Shown here: piece by piece, positions 25,377 through 35,959 of the stretch
How the letters are laid out: the number at the start of each line of letters is the position of its first letter
Numbering within the stretch: position 1 is the stretch's first letter
From: Phialocephala subalpina
Taxonomy: Eukaryota; Ascomycota; Leotiomycetes; Helotiales; Mollisiaceae
Length of the DNA: 64,000 nucleotides
Reading direction: 5' to 3'
Assembly (NCBI GenBank): GCA_900073065.1
Contig: FJOG01000017.1
Location: 554,149-618,148, forward strand
Program-made: the position numbers and the translations under genes
Notes under the pieces: generated by a model
Seen by the model: only the letters and a program-made list of their open reading frames with translations
Databases searched by the model: none
What the model was told of the DNA's origin: nothing

Positions 25377-26518
25377 GAGTAAAGAGACATCCAGCGGAAG
25401 TTCGTCACCGCCCCTCCTTCACGAATGTCGGGTGGGCAGACTGCCAGAAAACCACAACGCTCCGGGGTCTCTCCTCACCTGCCGACTCGAGATCTGCTCC
25501 TAGGACAACAAAGAAAATAGGTCGGAATCTGCAGGAGCAATACCCGGTCCCCTAGGATGTTACTCTATCTCTGCTCTAGACTCGATATTTTTCTGCTTGC
25601 AAAGTTGCAAAGAGTAAGAACAGACCAGGTTCTGGCCCGCCCCGAGGAAATACTCACGCGTGAATGACCATTTTTACAGCAACGTACCCTTCCATTGCCA
25701 ACGGCGCAGCGTATTGGGTAGCACTACATATGACGTGGAGATGATTGCAACCGCAGACTGGTTGGATGGCCTGTTTTCCGCATTCTTTTCGCATCGTCTT
25801 TGCGCACTGTTAGGTAAGACGCATCCAGTATCGCGCTTCAGCGTTGGATCTCCTGCAAAGCGTGCGATCTCGTGACTCCTGCAACCTTATCCTGGTCCCC
25901 CCGCCAATGTCCGTCAGATCCAGCAGGGCTGGCGAGGGCCAGTGAGAGGCCATCACACCGATTGAAAAGGTCGCCCGGCAGCAGCTCAGCCTTCTCCTCT
26001 TTTTCTCCGCCTGACGCAACCCCCTGACTGGAAATAGAAAATATACTTTGTACTCCGTATGTACTTCGTGGCCAGAAGGTTGACCTGGACATGGGCGGAA
26101 CCGATTTCGACTGGCGCGCACGGTGCTCACCGTCACGATGATTTTTGGGATTACAGTACTGGTACAGTAGACTCTTCGGCGGTTGCTTTTCCCACGCCTC
26201 GTCGTCCTCTTTCCCAGGTTCTTGCTCCACCCCCACGCTCTGCACAACCAGCCCAGGCCAGGATCACGCCTGATGGTACCAAGAGCCACAATCCTGGATA
26301 TTTTTACGAGGGCGCACACAGCAGATCAGCAGGCTGCAGCTGGTTTCGAGCCTCTTCTGGTGCCCCAATAAGGGAAGGTTGATTGACCTTTTCTGCGCCT
26401 GATCTTAGCGAGCACGTCAAGCTGCCTTCCCCGCGCTTTGATTTGGTGTGGCCGTGTCAGACGACACAACACCTTTTGACGAACACTCCTGCCCTCATTG
26501 TCTCTCCTCAGCACCAAC

Positions 26519-26536
26519 GACTGACTGACTGACTGA
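26519..26536. repeat. Microsatellite (GACT)n
   Basis: Four perfect GACT units followed by a degenerate GACG, in the non-coding stretch, next to a CCTCCACC-rich run. Confidence 0.85.
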
Positions 26537-26928
26537 CGGACACACTACCCCTCCACCTCCACCTCCGCCTCCATCTCCACCCTTCAACACGAGCCAGACC
26601 AGCGCGTCAGTGGCCCAATACGAGCAAGCACCTACGTCGCCGCTCTCGTCGTTCAGCTGCAGGTCAGGTCGTGGCCTGGTGCCGCGGTGAGCCGAGGACT
26701 GAGGGATAAACAGGCACGGACAGGGCCTTGAGCCTCTTTTTTTGCTTTTGCTGCCACTGCCAGGCCAGAGACCGCTGAATGGACGCCCCAACAGCCGTGC
26801 ATTCGCATTCCAGATGCTTGGGAATAAGCAAACCTAGAGATTGCAGACACCGCCTTGATACCGCGAGACTCGACCCTACTCGCTGCAGAAAAGGGGCCAT
26901 GGCAGCCACCCAGCCCCAGAATGCAGGA

Positions 26929-26956
26929 ATGCAGGAATGCAGGAATACTGAAAAGG
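26929..26956. repeat. Tandem repeat of GAATGCAG (three and a half units)
   Basis: Three perfect 8-base units and a partial fourth (GAAT). Non-coding context, about 0.8 kb upstream of the aldolase ATG. Confidence 0.9.
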
Positions 26957-27739
26957 GGGTGAGGTCATACTTTGGCCTGATGATCGTCTCAGCAAATGCT
27001 AATGCTGCCCGCCTCAGAAGCAGGAAAGTATCAAGTATCATTTTTCCCTTTGACTAAACAATGCATTTTTTTGCAACGTTGCTGGTGATCAGCTGCTGTG
27101 CTGAGAGTTTCAGTGCGACCAGGAACTAGCGAATCTGGCGATGCTTCCTACTCACTTTGCGTCTTATTTAGTATCAAACTCCACAACTGTTCCTAGTCCG
27201 CTGCACATCGAGTTGGCCGAACGCCCGTTGAAGCTTGACCTGGCTGAACCAGGGCTACAAGCCGAGCCACGAGGATGGCCGTGGTCATTCGCGACTAAAC
27301 TCACAAAACTCCCCCCACGCTAAGAAGTTCAAACGAGATGCATCGAGGTACTTGGTACGAAGCAAGATCACACTTCACACCCCCTACCCGGCTACCATCG
27401 ACGCACTCCCCGCTCGCGGAATTTGTCCTGCGCCACCCCAGGAACAATAAAACAATACTTAACCTGGCCAAAATACTTTCACCTTCGTAAGAAAAAAATC
27501 ACCTAAGACAGTCCGTCCCCTCAGCCTTCTCCACCTCCTTTACATGCACTACTACCCTTTCCCACCTTTGTTTTAAACAAGCTCCCATCTCCACTTAGAC
27601 ACCGATCTACAAAAGTCCCACCTAGTCTGCTTTCCTCCGAACTATCAGACTATTGATCCGTCCAATTCACCGAGCTCAATTGGAAACCCAACTCCGTCCA
27701 TACTTATTACCAGAGCTTCCTTCCGAGTCAATCCTCAAA

Positions 27740-28900
27740 ATGTCACCGCACAACGACGCACCTTCCCCCGCAGGCAGCTTCACTCAATCCTCCTTCACCA
27801 CTATGTCATTCCGTCCCGCCGCCGGCTCTGGTCTAAGAGTATCTGGCAGCTCCAACAGCATCTTCGACGCGCCACTAAATGATTCGCAATACTCCTCCTC
27901 ATACAGCAGCGCATCTTTCGACCCAGAAGACAACATGCCCCGCCACTTGGTACCCGGAGTCTACGTCCCAACTCCCTGCTTCTTCGACCCAGTCACGGAA
28001 GACCTCGATACCGCAACAATTGCCTCACACGCAGTACGCCTCGCACAAGCAGGTGTCGTTGGATTAGCCACACAGGGTTCCAATGGCGAGGCTGTCCACC
28101 TCACCCATTCCGAACGCCAGACGGTGACTTCCACAACCCGATCCGCGTTGAACTCGGCCGGCTTCTCACATATCCCCATCATTGTTGGCTGTGGAGCACA
28201 ATCGGTGAGAGAAACGGTACAATACTGTCGCGAGGCGTATGCAGTGGGCGGCGACTATGCCCTTGTGCTCCCGCCTGCATACTATGCGGGATTGTTTGCG
28301 CCTGCATCAGCTTCTGTCATCGAATTCTTCCAAACCGTCGCAGACCAATCCCCAATTCCCATCCTCATCTACAACTACCCAGGAGCCGTGTCCGGAATGG
28401 ACCTGTCTTCCGACGTCATCATCCAACTTTCGGCCCACCCGAACATTGTGGGTGTGAAGCTGACCTGCGGCAACACCGGAAAGCTGAACAGGATTGTAGC
28501 CGCCACCAAGGGTACCAAGTCGTCAAAGCCACAATCGTCAAGTGCCGCCCCACCGTTCTTGGTTCTGGGGGGAAGTGCCGATTTCACGATGCAGAGCTTG
28601 ATTGGTGGTGGTCACGGCATCCTCGCAGGATTGGCCAACATCTCGCCTAAGGCCTGCATCGAGATTATGCGTCTGTACCGAGAAGGAAACTTTGCAGAAG
28701 CCCAGGAGATGCAAGAGGTCGTTGCCAGAGGTGACTGGACCGCCATCCAGGGCGGTATCGTGAGCACCAAGTCTGGAATGCAGAGCTGGCTGGGATATGG
28801 CGGCTATAGCCGATCGCCCTTGCCCCGCCCTACCAGTGAACAGAACGCAAAATGGAAGGAGGGCTTCAGGGAGCTCTTCGCATTGGAGAAGAGCCTGTAA
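27740..28900 (+). CDS. DHDPS/NAL-family class I aldolase
   Basis: Single exon, 386 residues. The ATG at 27740 sits in CTCAAAATGTC; the frame is open upstream but without ATG. Residues 1-70 are a Ser/Ala-rich extension not found in bacterial members. The TIM barrel starts at about 75 (LVPGVYVPTPCFFD). Family signatures: GSNGEAVHLTHSER (residue 113 on; GxxGE substrate loop), IYNYPG with the catalytic-type Tyr at 211, and VGVKLTCGNTGKL with the Schiff-base Lys at 240. Known family reactions include dihydrodipicolinate synthesis, 4-hydroxy-2-oxoglutarate cleavage and L-threo-3-deoxy-hexulosonate cleavage. Fungi make lysine by the aminoadipate route, so a catabolic aldolase is more likely than DapA. 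The exact substrate is not readable. It stands alone in a gene-poor region. Confidence 0.9.
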   Translation: MSPHNDAPSPAGSFTQSSFTTMSFRPAAGSGLRVSGSSNSIFDAPLNDSQYSSSYSSASFDPEDNMPRHLVPGVYVPTPCFFDPVTEDLDTATIASHAVRLAQAGVVGLATQGSNGEAVHLTHSERQTVTSTTRSALNSAGFSHIPIIVGCGAQSVRETVQYCREAYAVGGDYALVLPPAYYAGLFAPASASVIEFFQTVADQSPIPILIYNYPGAVSGMDLSSDVIIQLSAHPNIVGVKLTCGNTGKLNRIVAATKGTKSSKPQSSSAAPPFLVLGGSADFTMQSLIGGGHGILAGLANISPKACIEIMRLYREGNFAEAQEMQEVVARGDWTAIQGGIVSTKSGMQSWLGYGGYSRSPLPRPTSEQNAKWKEGFRELFALEKSL

Positions 28901-31900
28901 TGAGTGCGAGTGCGACAAATCGATGCAGATGCGCAACGCTGGGCGAATCCGTGACAATGGCAACAGGCATGGGAGTAATTTGATTTGGGTCGGGCAAACG
29001 ATAATGTCTAGCGATGATGATTCGGCGGTTCCGCGATGTCTTCAAAAAGTCTTCCGACCACCGTCTTTCTTTCCTTTTTCTTTCCTTTTTCTTTCCCTCT
29101 GTTTGGACCAACAACGAGGCGTCTGGGATTGAGTCCTACAGGATAGGATGCAAGCCTCCTCACGAGTCTGCCTGGGTTGAGTCTCGGTGGGGGTTTCGGA
29201 GATGCAGCTTTCAACGTCTCCTCGTGGCGGTGTCTTGGGTGCGGCATACGTGTATTAATCTGGCCTGACCTTTCCCTCTTTTTCTTTGCTTTTTCGACAC
29301 CGACTTACTGGGCTGCATGGATCCTCTCAACGGTCGCGCGAAAAGTCCAACAGGAAAATTGTTTCTATGCGAAAATCAAACATATTAGATACTTAGATAA
29401 AATGAAAGCTTCACAGCTGACTTTACCTAACAACACAATCCTTCCATCCTCATTATCTTTTCTGATCGTTGATCCGTCTGTTCTTCATACCGGCGTCTGA
29501 TTTTGCTTCAGCGTTACATTGCATCCAAGAAGAAGAAAAAGCAAGCAAAGAATCAGGCAAGGCAGATAAGACTCCACGAGGAGGCCTCAAATCAAAAGTT
29601 CACCGCATTCCTTTCAACCTTGACAGGAGCAGTCCCCTGATCTAGAAAGAAACGAACATGCCTGCCTGCTCTTGCTGTTCGGTGAGATTGCCATCAAGGT
29701 ATGATCATGAACTTTCTCTCTCTCAAAGAGTGGGATATTCCCTATCACATATCACATGAAAAATCCCCTACCAACTCTTCTCCAGCCAAGTTCAAGACCC
29801 AGAGTCCCACGTTTTGGAGCCCGATGCTGCAGGAGAGACATGCGTCGTGGATATCAGCCACCAACATTTCAACAGTCAGGCTCTTTGGTGATCGGGCAAT
29901 CTGATTATTGTATGTCGTGCTATTCGGGCGGGGGTGGGACATCCGGATTTCAAGCAAGGCAAGACTAGAAGTGACTCCTCGATGACTGACACCTTGGGCA
30001 TCGAGCCTTGAGCATCGATGGTATCGTGGCATAGCTGCAAGCCTTCTGGCTGCAGGAAAAGCTGTATTGAGGTCAGCATTTGGATGTTTGTGTATTTAGT
30101 ATGGGGCCTCGAACATCCATGACGAGAGCTGCATGAGAAGCTGAATCAGGCTGGGTGCAGAAGGGGAGGAGATGGGAATAGATACCTCAGGCGGCTAAGA
30201 TTCTCAGCCTCATATTTTTCGAGTGATCGGACAAGGCAACTTTTTGATCATGTGTGAGTGCTAATGGGTTGAGAACTGTAAATGCTCGCTTCTGTGTTTT
30301 GTTCCTGATTTTTCTGACTTGTTTTGTGTGATTTCGGTTGATATTGGTTGACGTGCAGTATTTGTATGACTAGGACTTGAACATAGAGTAGCTCTCAAGT
30401 GGGTAAAGATATGTGTTTGTATCACTTAAGAAGCACCGACCACTTGAGGAAGCAAAGAAGGCGGTGCATGCGCCAAATTAGCCTTTCTTTCTTTTCTTTT
30501 CTTTTTTCTTTTTTTCAAACCTTCTCAAAATTTTCAAGTTGCCATCATTTTGCTTCGCTGCTTCAATACTCCGCACACGTCGGAAAGTTTGATGCGATGT
30601 TCGATCTCGTACTTTCAGCACGTTCAAATCTCAAGCCTCATGATCCTCGTTCTTGAAAAGGGGTAGCGAGGTACTTGCAAGCAACCTGTTTCACATTTCC
30701 ATTCTATCAATAACTAACATCTATACATATCACATGCTTGGTGTGTGTTGCAATGAACTGTACTCGTCGGCTTCAAGAACTTTCGTCGCGAAGTGATGGC
30801 TTGTGAAGAGATTGTGTGTGAGTGTGGGTCTTGTCAAATTTCTTTCAGAAGGAACTCAACACGCTTTTTGCCTCACTGCACGCGTTGCATCTGATTTGAG
30901 GTGCACACTTCCCAGGTTGACCTTGGCGATGCGTGCGACGAGAAGAATGCAGGTGGTCGACGAAAAGAGAAGGAGGCATCTCTACTACTGTCACTATAAG
31001 CGGCCCCCCTCGGATTCTTCGTCCCTGATTCTCTTCTCACTTCATCAATTTTTCGAGAACATCATTTGATCTGAACCTCGACTTCCAACTTCAACTCTTT
31101 ATTTTCTCAATGTCTGAACCACAATCGTGTTTCTCAAATCACTTGACGCGTCGTGTTGTCGGTTGGTGCGAGGTTTGAAATACAACCGCACTGTGCTTCG
31201 GTGCTCTAGCATGCTGAAGAATTTGGTTCACAACGCTACCAACAAATGGTTGAGTGCGGCCACGACGCTACCGTCCTCGAGTGAGGGCTGCCGCACGATC
31301 GTCAAACGACACATCGACGAGACGAAGTCCGGGATGAGATGGAAGAATGGGGTATTCAAGTGCATTCAATTGCAGTTCTCAATTGCAAGATTTTGGGGTT
31401 GAATCAAGCTGATGACTGTCACACTGAATCGTGAATAGCGGAGGAAGGTTGCAGTGAGTAAATGAAAGACTGCGAGGAAGGTTACTGAACGGGAAGGAAG
31501 TAGCCAAGACCATCCTTCCCAAAATGACGTCCCTTCTCACTCGAACATCAAACAATTGATCGATTGCGTCAGGTATCAAAACTTCATAAAACAGTAGTAG
31601 AAAGAGGCAGAAACTCAACTACTGCCAGGGCCAAGGTAGAGTAGGCCTTGGGTACTAAGCCAACCACAAAAGAATCTGCTTTCCATCTAGGCCGCTCCCT
31701 CGCTTAGCCACTTTCCGCCCCCAAAAATGCAAAAATTCCACGGCCGACCAGCCCAAAAAAGGCTACATCAACAGAAACAAGTAGCAAAAACTCAGGAATG
31801 CCAGAGGTAACATGACAGCCTGTAGAAAAACAGGGAGCCACCTAGTTGTTTTAAAGGGGCTAGCTAAACCCATGATAGGCGACTTGCGCCCGAGCGTCCT

Positions 31901-33662
31901 GGAGGTGTTACCGCCGTCGGGCACCTAGGGTCTGGAGTTGAAGAGAATGTTATTATTTAATTATACATGGCATTGGGATGGGAATGGAGGGTCTGGGTAC
32001 GTGCGAGTGGCTAGCTGGTTGGGACAATGGGGAGGCTTAGGTTCCAGAATCTGCTCTCCGCCCATTACCTCACCTCGCTCATTCTCCAAAAATTCAACAT
32101 CACGCAGCATAAATGGCAGTATTATACTGTCGAGAATGATGTATTAAAGAAGCAAAAAACTCGTCACCTCTAGAGGCAATGTAGGAGAGCTGGGAAAACG
32201 GCTGGCCAAACCATTTTTTAAAGAGGCAAGTACGCAGTCGTGGCCATGCGACTTGGTCGTTACACCAAGAAACAGACGGCTATACTTATAAAAATTGTGT
32301 TTATTTAACTCCATAAGGGATCGGAAGCAGATTGTGTGTAATGTGACTCACGTGCGAGGGGCTAGCTAATTTGAGGTACGCTTGGGTGTTGGGTCCCAGG
32401 TTTGAATAAACTTCACAGAAAGGGAAGGCGCTGGAATGTTTACTATACTTAGGTCGCACCTGCCTGATTTATAATTGAACTACGAGTATTATGATACATG
32501 CTTTCCTGGGTTTCTGGGTTTCTGTGCATCAATCCAAGAAGCAGAAGGAACGTGAAGACAGGGAGACACTTCTGGTAAAGGGTCGCAGGCTAAAGTCTGA
32601 CCCAGCTTGAGAAGCTCCTTCCAAGCATGTTACTCAGACGCCGATTTTGACTTCGGCAACACAAGAACAGAAATACCAATGCCAGTCACGAAGGAGGAAG
32701 TTAGGCCACATCTTTTCTTCGTATCCTGTCTCTACTGATGCCTCACCCCTTGGTTGAGCATTTGCTTCATTTGAAAGACGACATCCCAAACACGGGATCT
32801 GAAAGCACAAGATAAATTCATTCAGCCACCTTCAACGATTCTGAATGGTTCCAAACTTGCATTCCAACCTTCCGACCGATTCATTCTCGTTCGGTTCACG
32901 TGGACGCTCCCCTGAATTATCCGAGCTCGCTTAGCCTGCGCTTCGGAAAATCACCAATTTCCGTCGACACAAACGGCGAAGCCGGCATAAAAAATATGAT
33001 GAAAACGGGTAGGAGGTCTAAGACCTTAACTAGGGAGAAATGATGGAACATTGTCAGAAGAAGAGCAGAAAATTTTGGTATATTGCGGCGAGTTCGCAGC
33101 TTGGATCTTGTGCACCAAAAAAATTCTCGCGATACTAGAGCGGCAAAAGGGAGGGGTAAGAAAACTTCAAAAAACAGAACTCCATCTGGGAGAAAAGGGG
33201 GGGGGGAAAGGCACCAGGTCATGCAAAAAAAAAACTGCAAAAAAAAACTAACGTGTCATCATGGCAAGGCCTTTCAGATTGTCAGATAAAACCCGGATCA
33301 CAGAAGTATGGCTGGTAATAGCTAAGAGTCGAAACTGGGCCAGCTTTCACTACCATGGAACACACAGGCTCAACGGCACCTGATCCCAGTGATACTCCAT
33401 TGTAACTCTCCAGTTTTTGTTGGTTGAAGTAAAAATGCTTATTTAAATCTATACCTGTGTTAGCGGTTTCATGGACGAGGCTGGCTTATCCGGAGGAGAC
33501 CTCGGATCTACTCTATTAACGCGTTAACTTTAGTGCGCTTGAGGACTCGCATGCGCGTTTACATTATCTTCGAGCATGCACTCTACAAGTATTGTTGTTC
33601 CAAACCCATGTTCCTTCCATCCACCATTCTCCCTTCCCTTCTGCCTTGACGCGGCTCGAGGC
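28901..33662. other. Long intergenic stretch with a worn tandem duplication
   Basis: About 4.8 kb without a supported gene. It holds pyrimidine tracts (29065-29100 and 30481-30516), homopolymer runs of G and A near 33195-33250, a diverged direct repeat at 31670-32400 (listed separately) and a 12-base palindrome TTAACGCGTTAA at 33526-33537. No transposase or reverse transcriptase fragment was found in the frames I could read. Confidence 0.5.
31670..32400. repeat. Two diverged tandem copies of a ~370-bp unit
   Basis: Copy 1 (about 31670-32045) and copy 2 (about 32046-32400) share landmarks in the same order: AGAATCTGCT at 31670 and 32046, GCAAAAACTC-like at 31783 and 32152, TTTTAAAGnGGC at about 31849 and 32215, GCGACTTG at about 31879 and 32248, and ACGTGCGAG with GGCTAGCT at about 32000 and 32350. 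Offsets are 351-376 bases. Identity between landmarks is low by eye, so it is an old duplication. No coding frame runs through it. Confidence 0.6.
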
Positions 33663-35327
33663 TCACACAAGCAGGATCTCCACACCCATATCACGCATCA
33701 CCTCCCTCCAATCCACGATAACCTCGCCCTCTGCTACTCTCCTACCGAGAAGATTTCTCTGACAACTTCGTTCATTCCACACAGCTTCGATCACCGTCCT
33801 CACATCTCTCCGATTCGCCGCGCCCATCAAATCCACGGTATCTAGCCACGCCCTTACCCGAAGCTTTTGATGCTCCTCGAAAACTTCCGCAGCGCCGATA
33901 AATACAGGCCAGAGCGTGACGTAGCCGCCTTTGAGCCGTTCATACTCCTCGACGGAACTGAGGAGATTATCGAGGAGGGGTACAAGCGTGTGCGGCAGGG
34001 AGTTGAGGATGCGTCGATGGAAGTGTACCAGGACTCCCGTCCTAAAGATTTCATGATGAAGCCTCACAAGTTGATTTGACGACGAAGCTTCGAGTCCATA
34101 GCTCTGGATTCGTTGGTATAGACCAGCGACATCCTCTCGATATTGCTGAACTTTGCCATCGCCATGGCGGAGTCTTGACTCGAGCATATTGACGTCGTGC
34201 AGGTGATTCATTAGAATTCCATCTGCGCCAGCTGTGAATCCAAATTCATGTCGACATACGACAGCAGCTATGAAGGGTGATATAGCCTCGTTCAGCTGGG
34301 TGCTGTTCAGGCTTGGGACACCCATGGTGTCAACTCGGATCTTGACGATGATCAGGCTTTGTGCTATTGTCCATGCTTCTTCGGATGCTTCCCAAGGCTT
34401 TTCGTGCTTGTGAGTTACGAGAAAGTTCCAGGCTCCATCGAGATGCATTCTCCATACGTTGGAGATACCAGCGTAAATCTTTGATACTGTTAGCTATCTC
34501 AACTCATGGGTAAGGGTCAATGTCTTTACTTCAGCCATGATCAACGTCATGATGCTTGCTACAACAGTGCTGAAGTCCATTTCCTTGCTCTCGAGACCTT
34601 TCCTCAGATCCTTAATTCCATCGGCATAGAACTTTATTGCAAGCGCGGACATCTTGTCTCGTTGGGAACCAAGTTGAGCCAGATTTCCAGCTGCTTGAGC
34701 AAGCATAGCATTGTACAGGGCCCTTTGTCCACGACTAGAGCCTTGTCGTGCAAGACGAGGATAGAAACTCATCCATGGGTTCCGCTTGTCCTTGAATGGC
34801 ATCATGTTCAATGCCGTGTAGGTGAAGTAGTGGTGACACAGTTCTTTGATTATTCTGACATCACTCCGCGTACTATTTGGTGTATCTGATATCGATGGTG
34901 GCACTCGTGGATAGCCGACGGGAGTACAGAAGACTGTGAAAGGTCCAGCTGCTTTTTCAACTGCTTCTGTTTCATCGTGACTTTCGACATCGCATTGAGT
35001 GATGAATGCGTCTATTTCCGGGGACTGATGAATGGTGTACCCGTGCCAAGTAAGGTCTATCCCGATCAGTCTGGGTTTGGCAACTCGCTTCTTGTTCTTA
35101 CGTACCGGATCGGAGGACACGACGCCTGCCCGGCGGATATTTCTGATACCCTTTGACCCAGACATAAATTGGCTCATACCCGCTGCATTGGTCACCTCGT
35201 TTCATGCAAGCCGTGCATGCAGGTTGATTCTCGTCACACTACCAACTTGTCAACCTTACCTTCTGTTAATAGATGGGAGCGTCATCACCTTCACTTTCCG
35301 AGACCTACAGGTCCAGCAACCCTTCAT
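33663..35327 (-). CDS. Zn2Cys6 transcription factor with fungal_trans_2-like domain
   Basis: Four exons: 35327-35289, 35238-35106, 35056-34530 and 34478-33663; 504 residues. The Zn cluster is split by the first intron (GTGATG..GTAG, 50 nt): MKGCWTCRSRKVK joins CDENQPACTACMKRGDQC. This gives the exact spacing C-x2-C-x6-C-x6-C-x2-C-x6-C near the very N-terminus. An in-frame TGA two codons upstream of the ATG supports the start. The other introns are 49 and 51 nt. The rest is alpha-helical and matches the general plan of fungal Zn-cluster regulators with a C-terminal regulatory domain (HHYFTYTALNMMPF.., RGQRALYNAMLAQAAGNLA.., VWRMHLDGAWNFL.., WPVFIGAAEVFEEHQKLRVRAWLD). Nuclear DNA-binding role. 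It is divergent from the decarboxylase gene, 632 bp away, and is its best candidate regulator (inference). Confidence 0.88.
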
Positions 35328-35959
35328 AAGAGTTCACCGTCAGCAAACGATTTTCTCTAATTTTCGATGCAAGCGTTGGAAGAAGCTCACGGTAAACGTC
35401 TTTTCACGCCGAACCTTCCGCTTCGTGGCGGTCGAGTGGGAACCCTTCGAACAAAAGGCAACATCCATTTCTCGCTGTCATTGCCAACATCCAGATTATG
35501 ATATGGAAATGGAAACATTTCCGTCTCCTTGATACATATGTCAAATAGGTTTGATTTTCAGCAGGATGGCAACAACGTAAGTGAGGTTGAAACAGGGATA
35601 TGACAGCGATAGCGTTGCCGATCCCGGATGCAGGCAGTAGCTACTTTCACGTAAGCCACCACCAGCACCAGTCTTCAAACGTCAAGAGCTACTTCTGATC
35701 CATATGCATGTTTTGAGATTCTACACAACTGGTATATCGAGTGATGTGAAGTTAAATTTGGTATGTGACAGCGGGGAAGTCGATTTGGGCACTCGTAATG
35801 TGATCTCGCTTTCCTAGTATCGAGCATGGATGCATAAGTATGTGTCGATGCCATAGTATGCTTCCTCCGTCAGCACATTCATCAGCTTTTTTGTTCTCAA
35901 ACTCACCTACTACATCAAGGAAACTCTCTTTGAGGTTTCAAGGTGACTTTCAGACCAAT
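35328..35959. promoter_or_regulatory. Shared promoter of the Zn2Cys6 regulator and the DGD-like gene
   Basis: 632 bp between two divergent starts. Zn2Cys6 factors bind CGG/CCG half-sites; I could not assign a convincing paired site by eye. The stretch also contains an ATG at 35840 in frame with the enzyme, which would add 40 residues. Confidence 0.4.

Larger units (their letters stand above)
22660..27739. other. Long non-coding stretch upstream of the aldolase gene
   Basis: About 5 kb with no convincing gene. The longest frames are minus-strand 25810-26319, 23273-23752 and 24340-24777; they overlap one another in other frames and show no domain. Small repeats are present (25321-25376, 26519-26536, 26929-26956) and a C-rich/CT-rich run at 26546-26585. 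The last few hundred bases before 27740 are pyrimidine rich, as in fungal 5' leaders. It could be a large regulatory region, a relic of lost genes, or carry non-coding RNA; sequence alone does not decide. Confidence 0.5.

Noticed and set aside
33526..33537. Palindrome TTAACGCGTTAA as an MCB promoter element
   Set aside because: It lies at the 3' side of the regulator gene and far from any start codon, so a promoter role is not supported.
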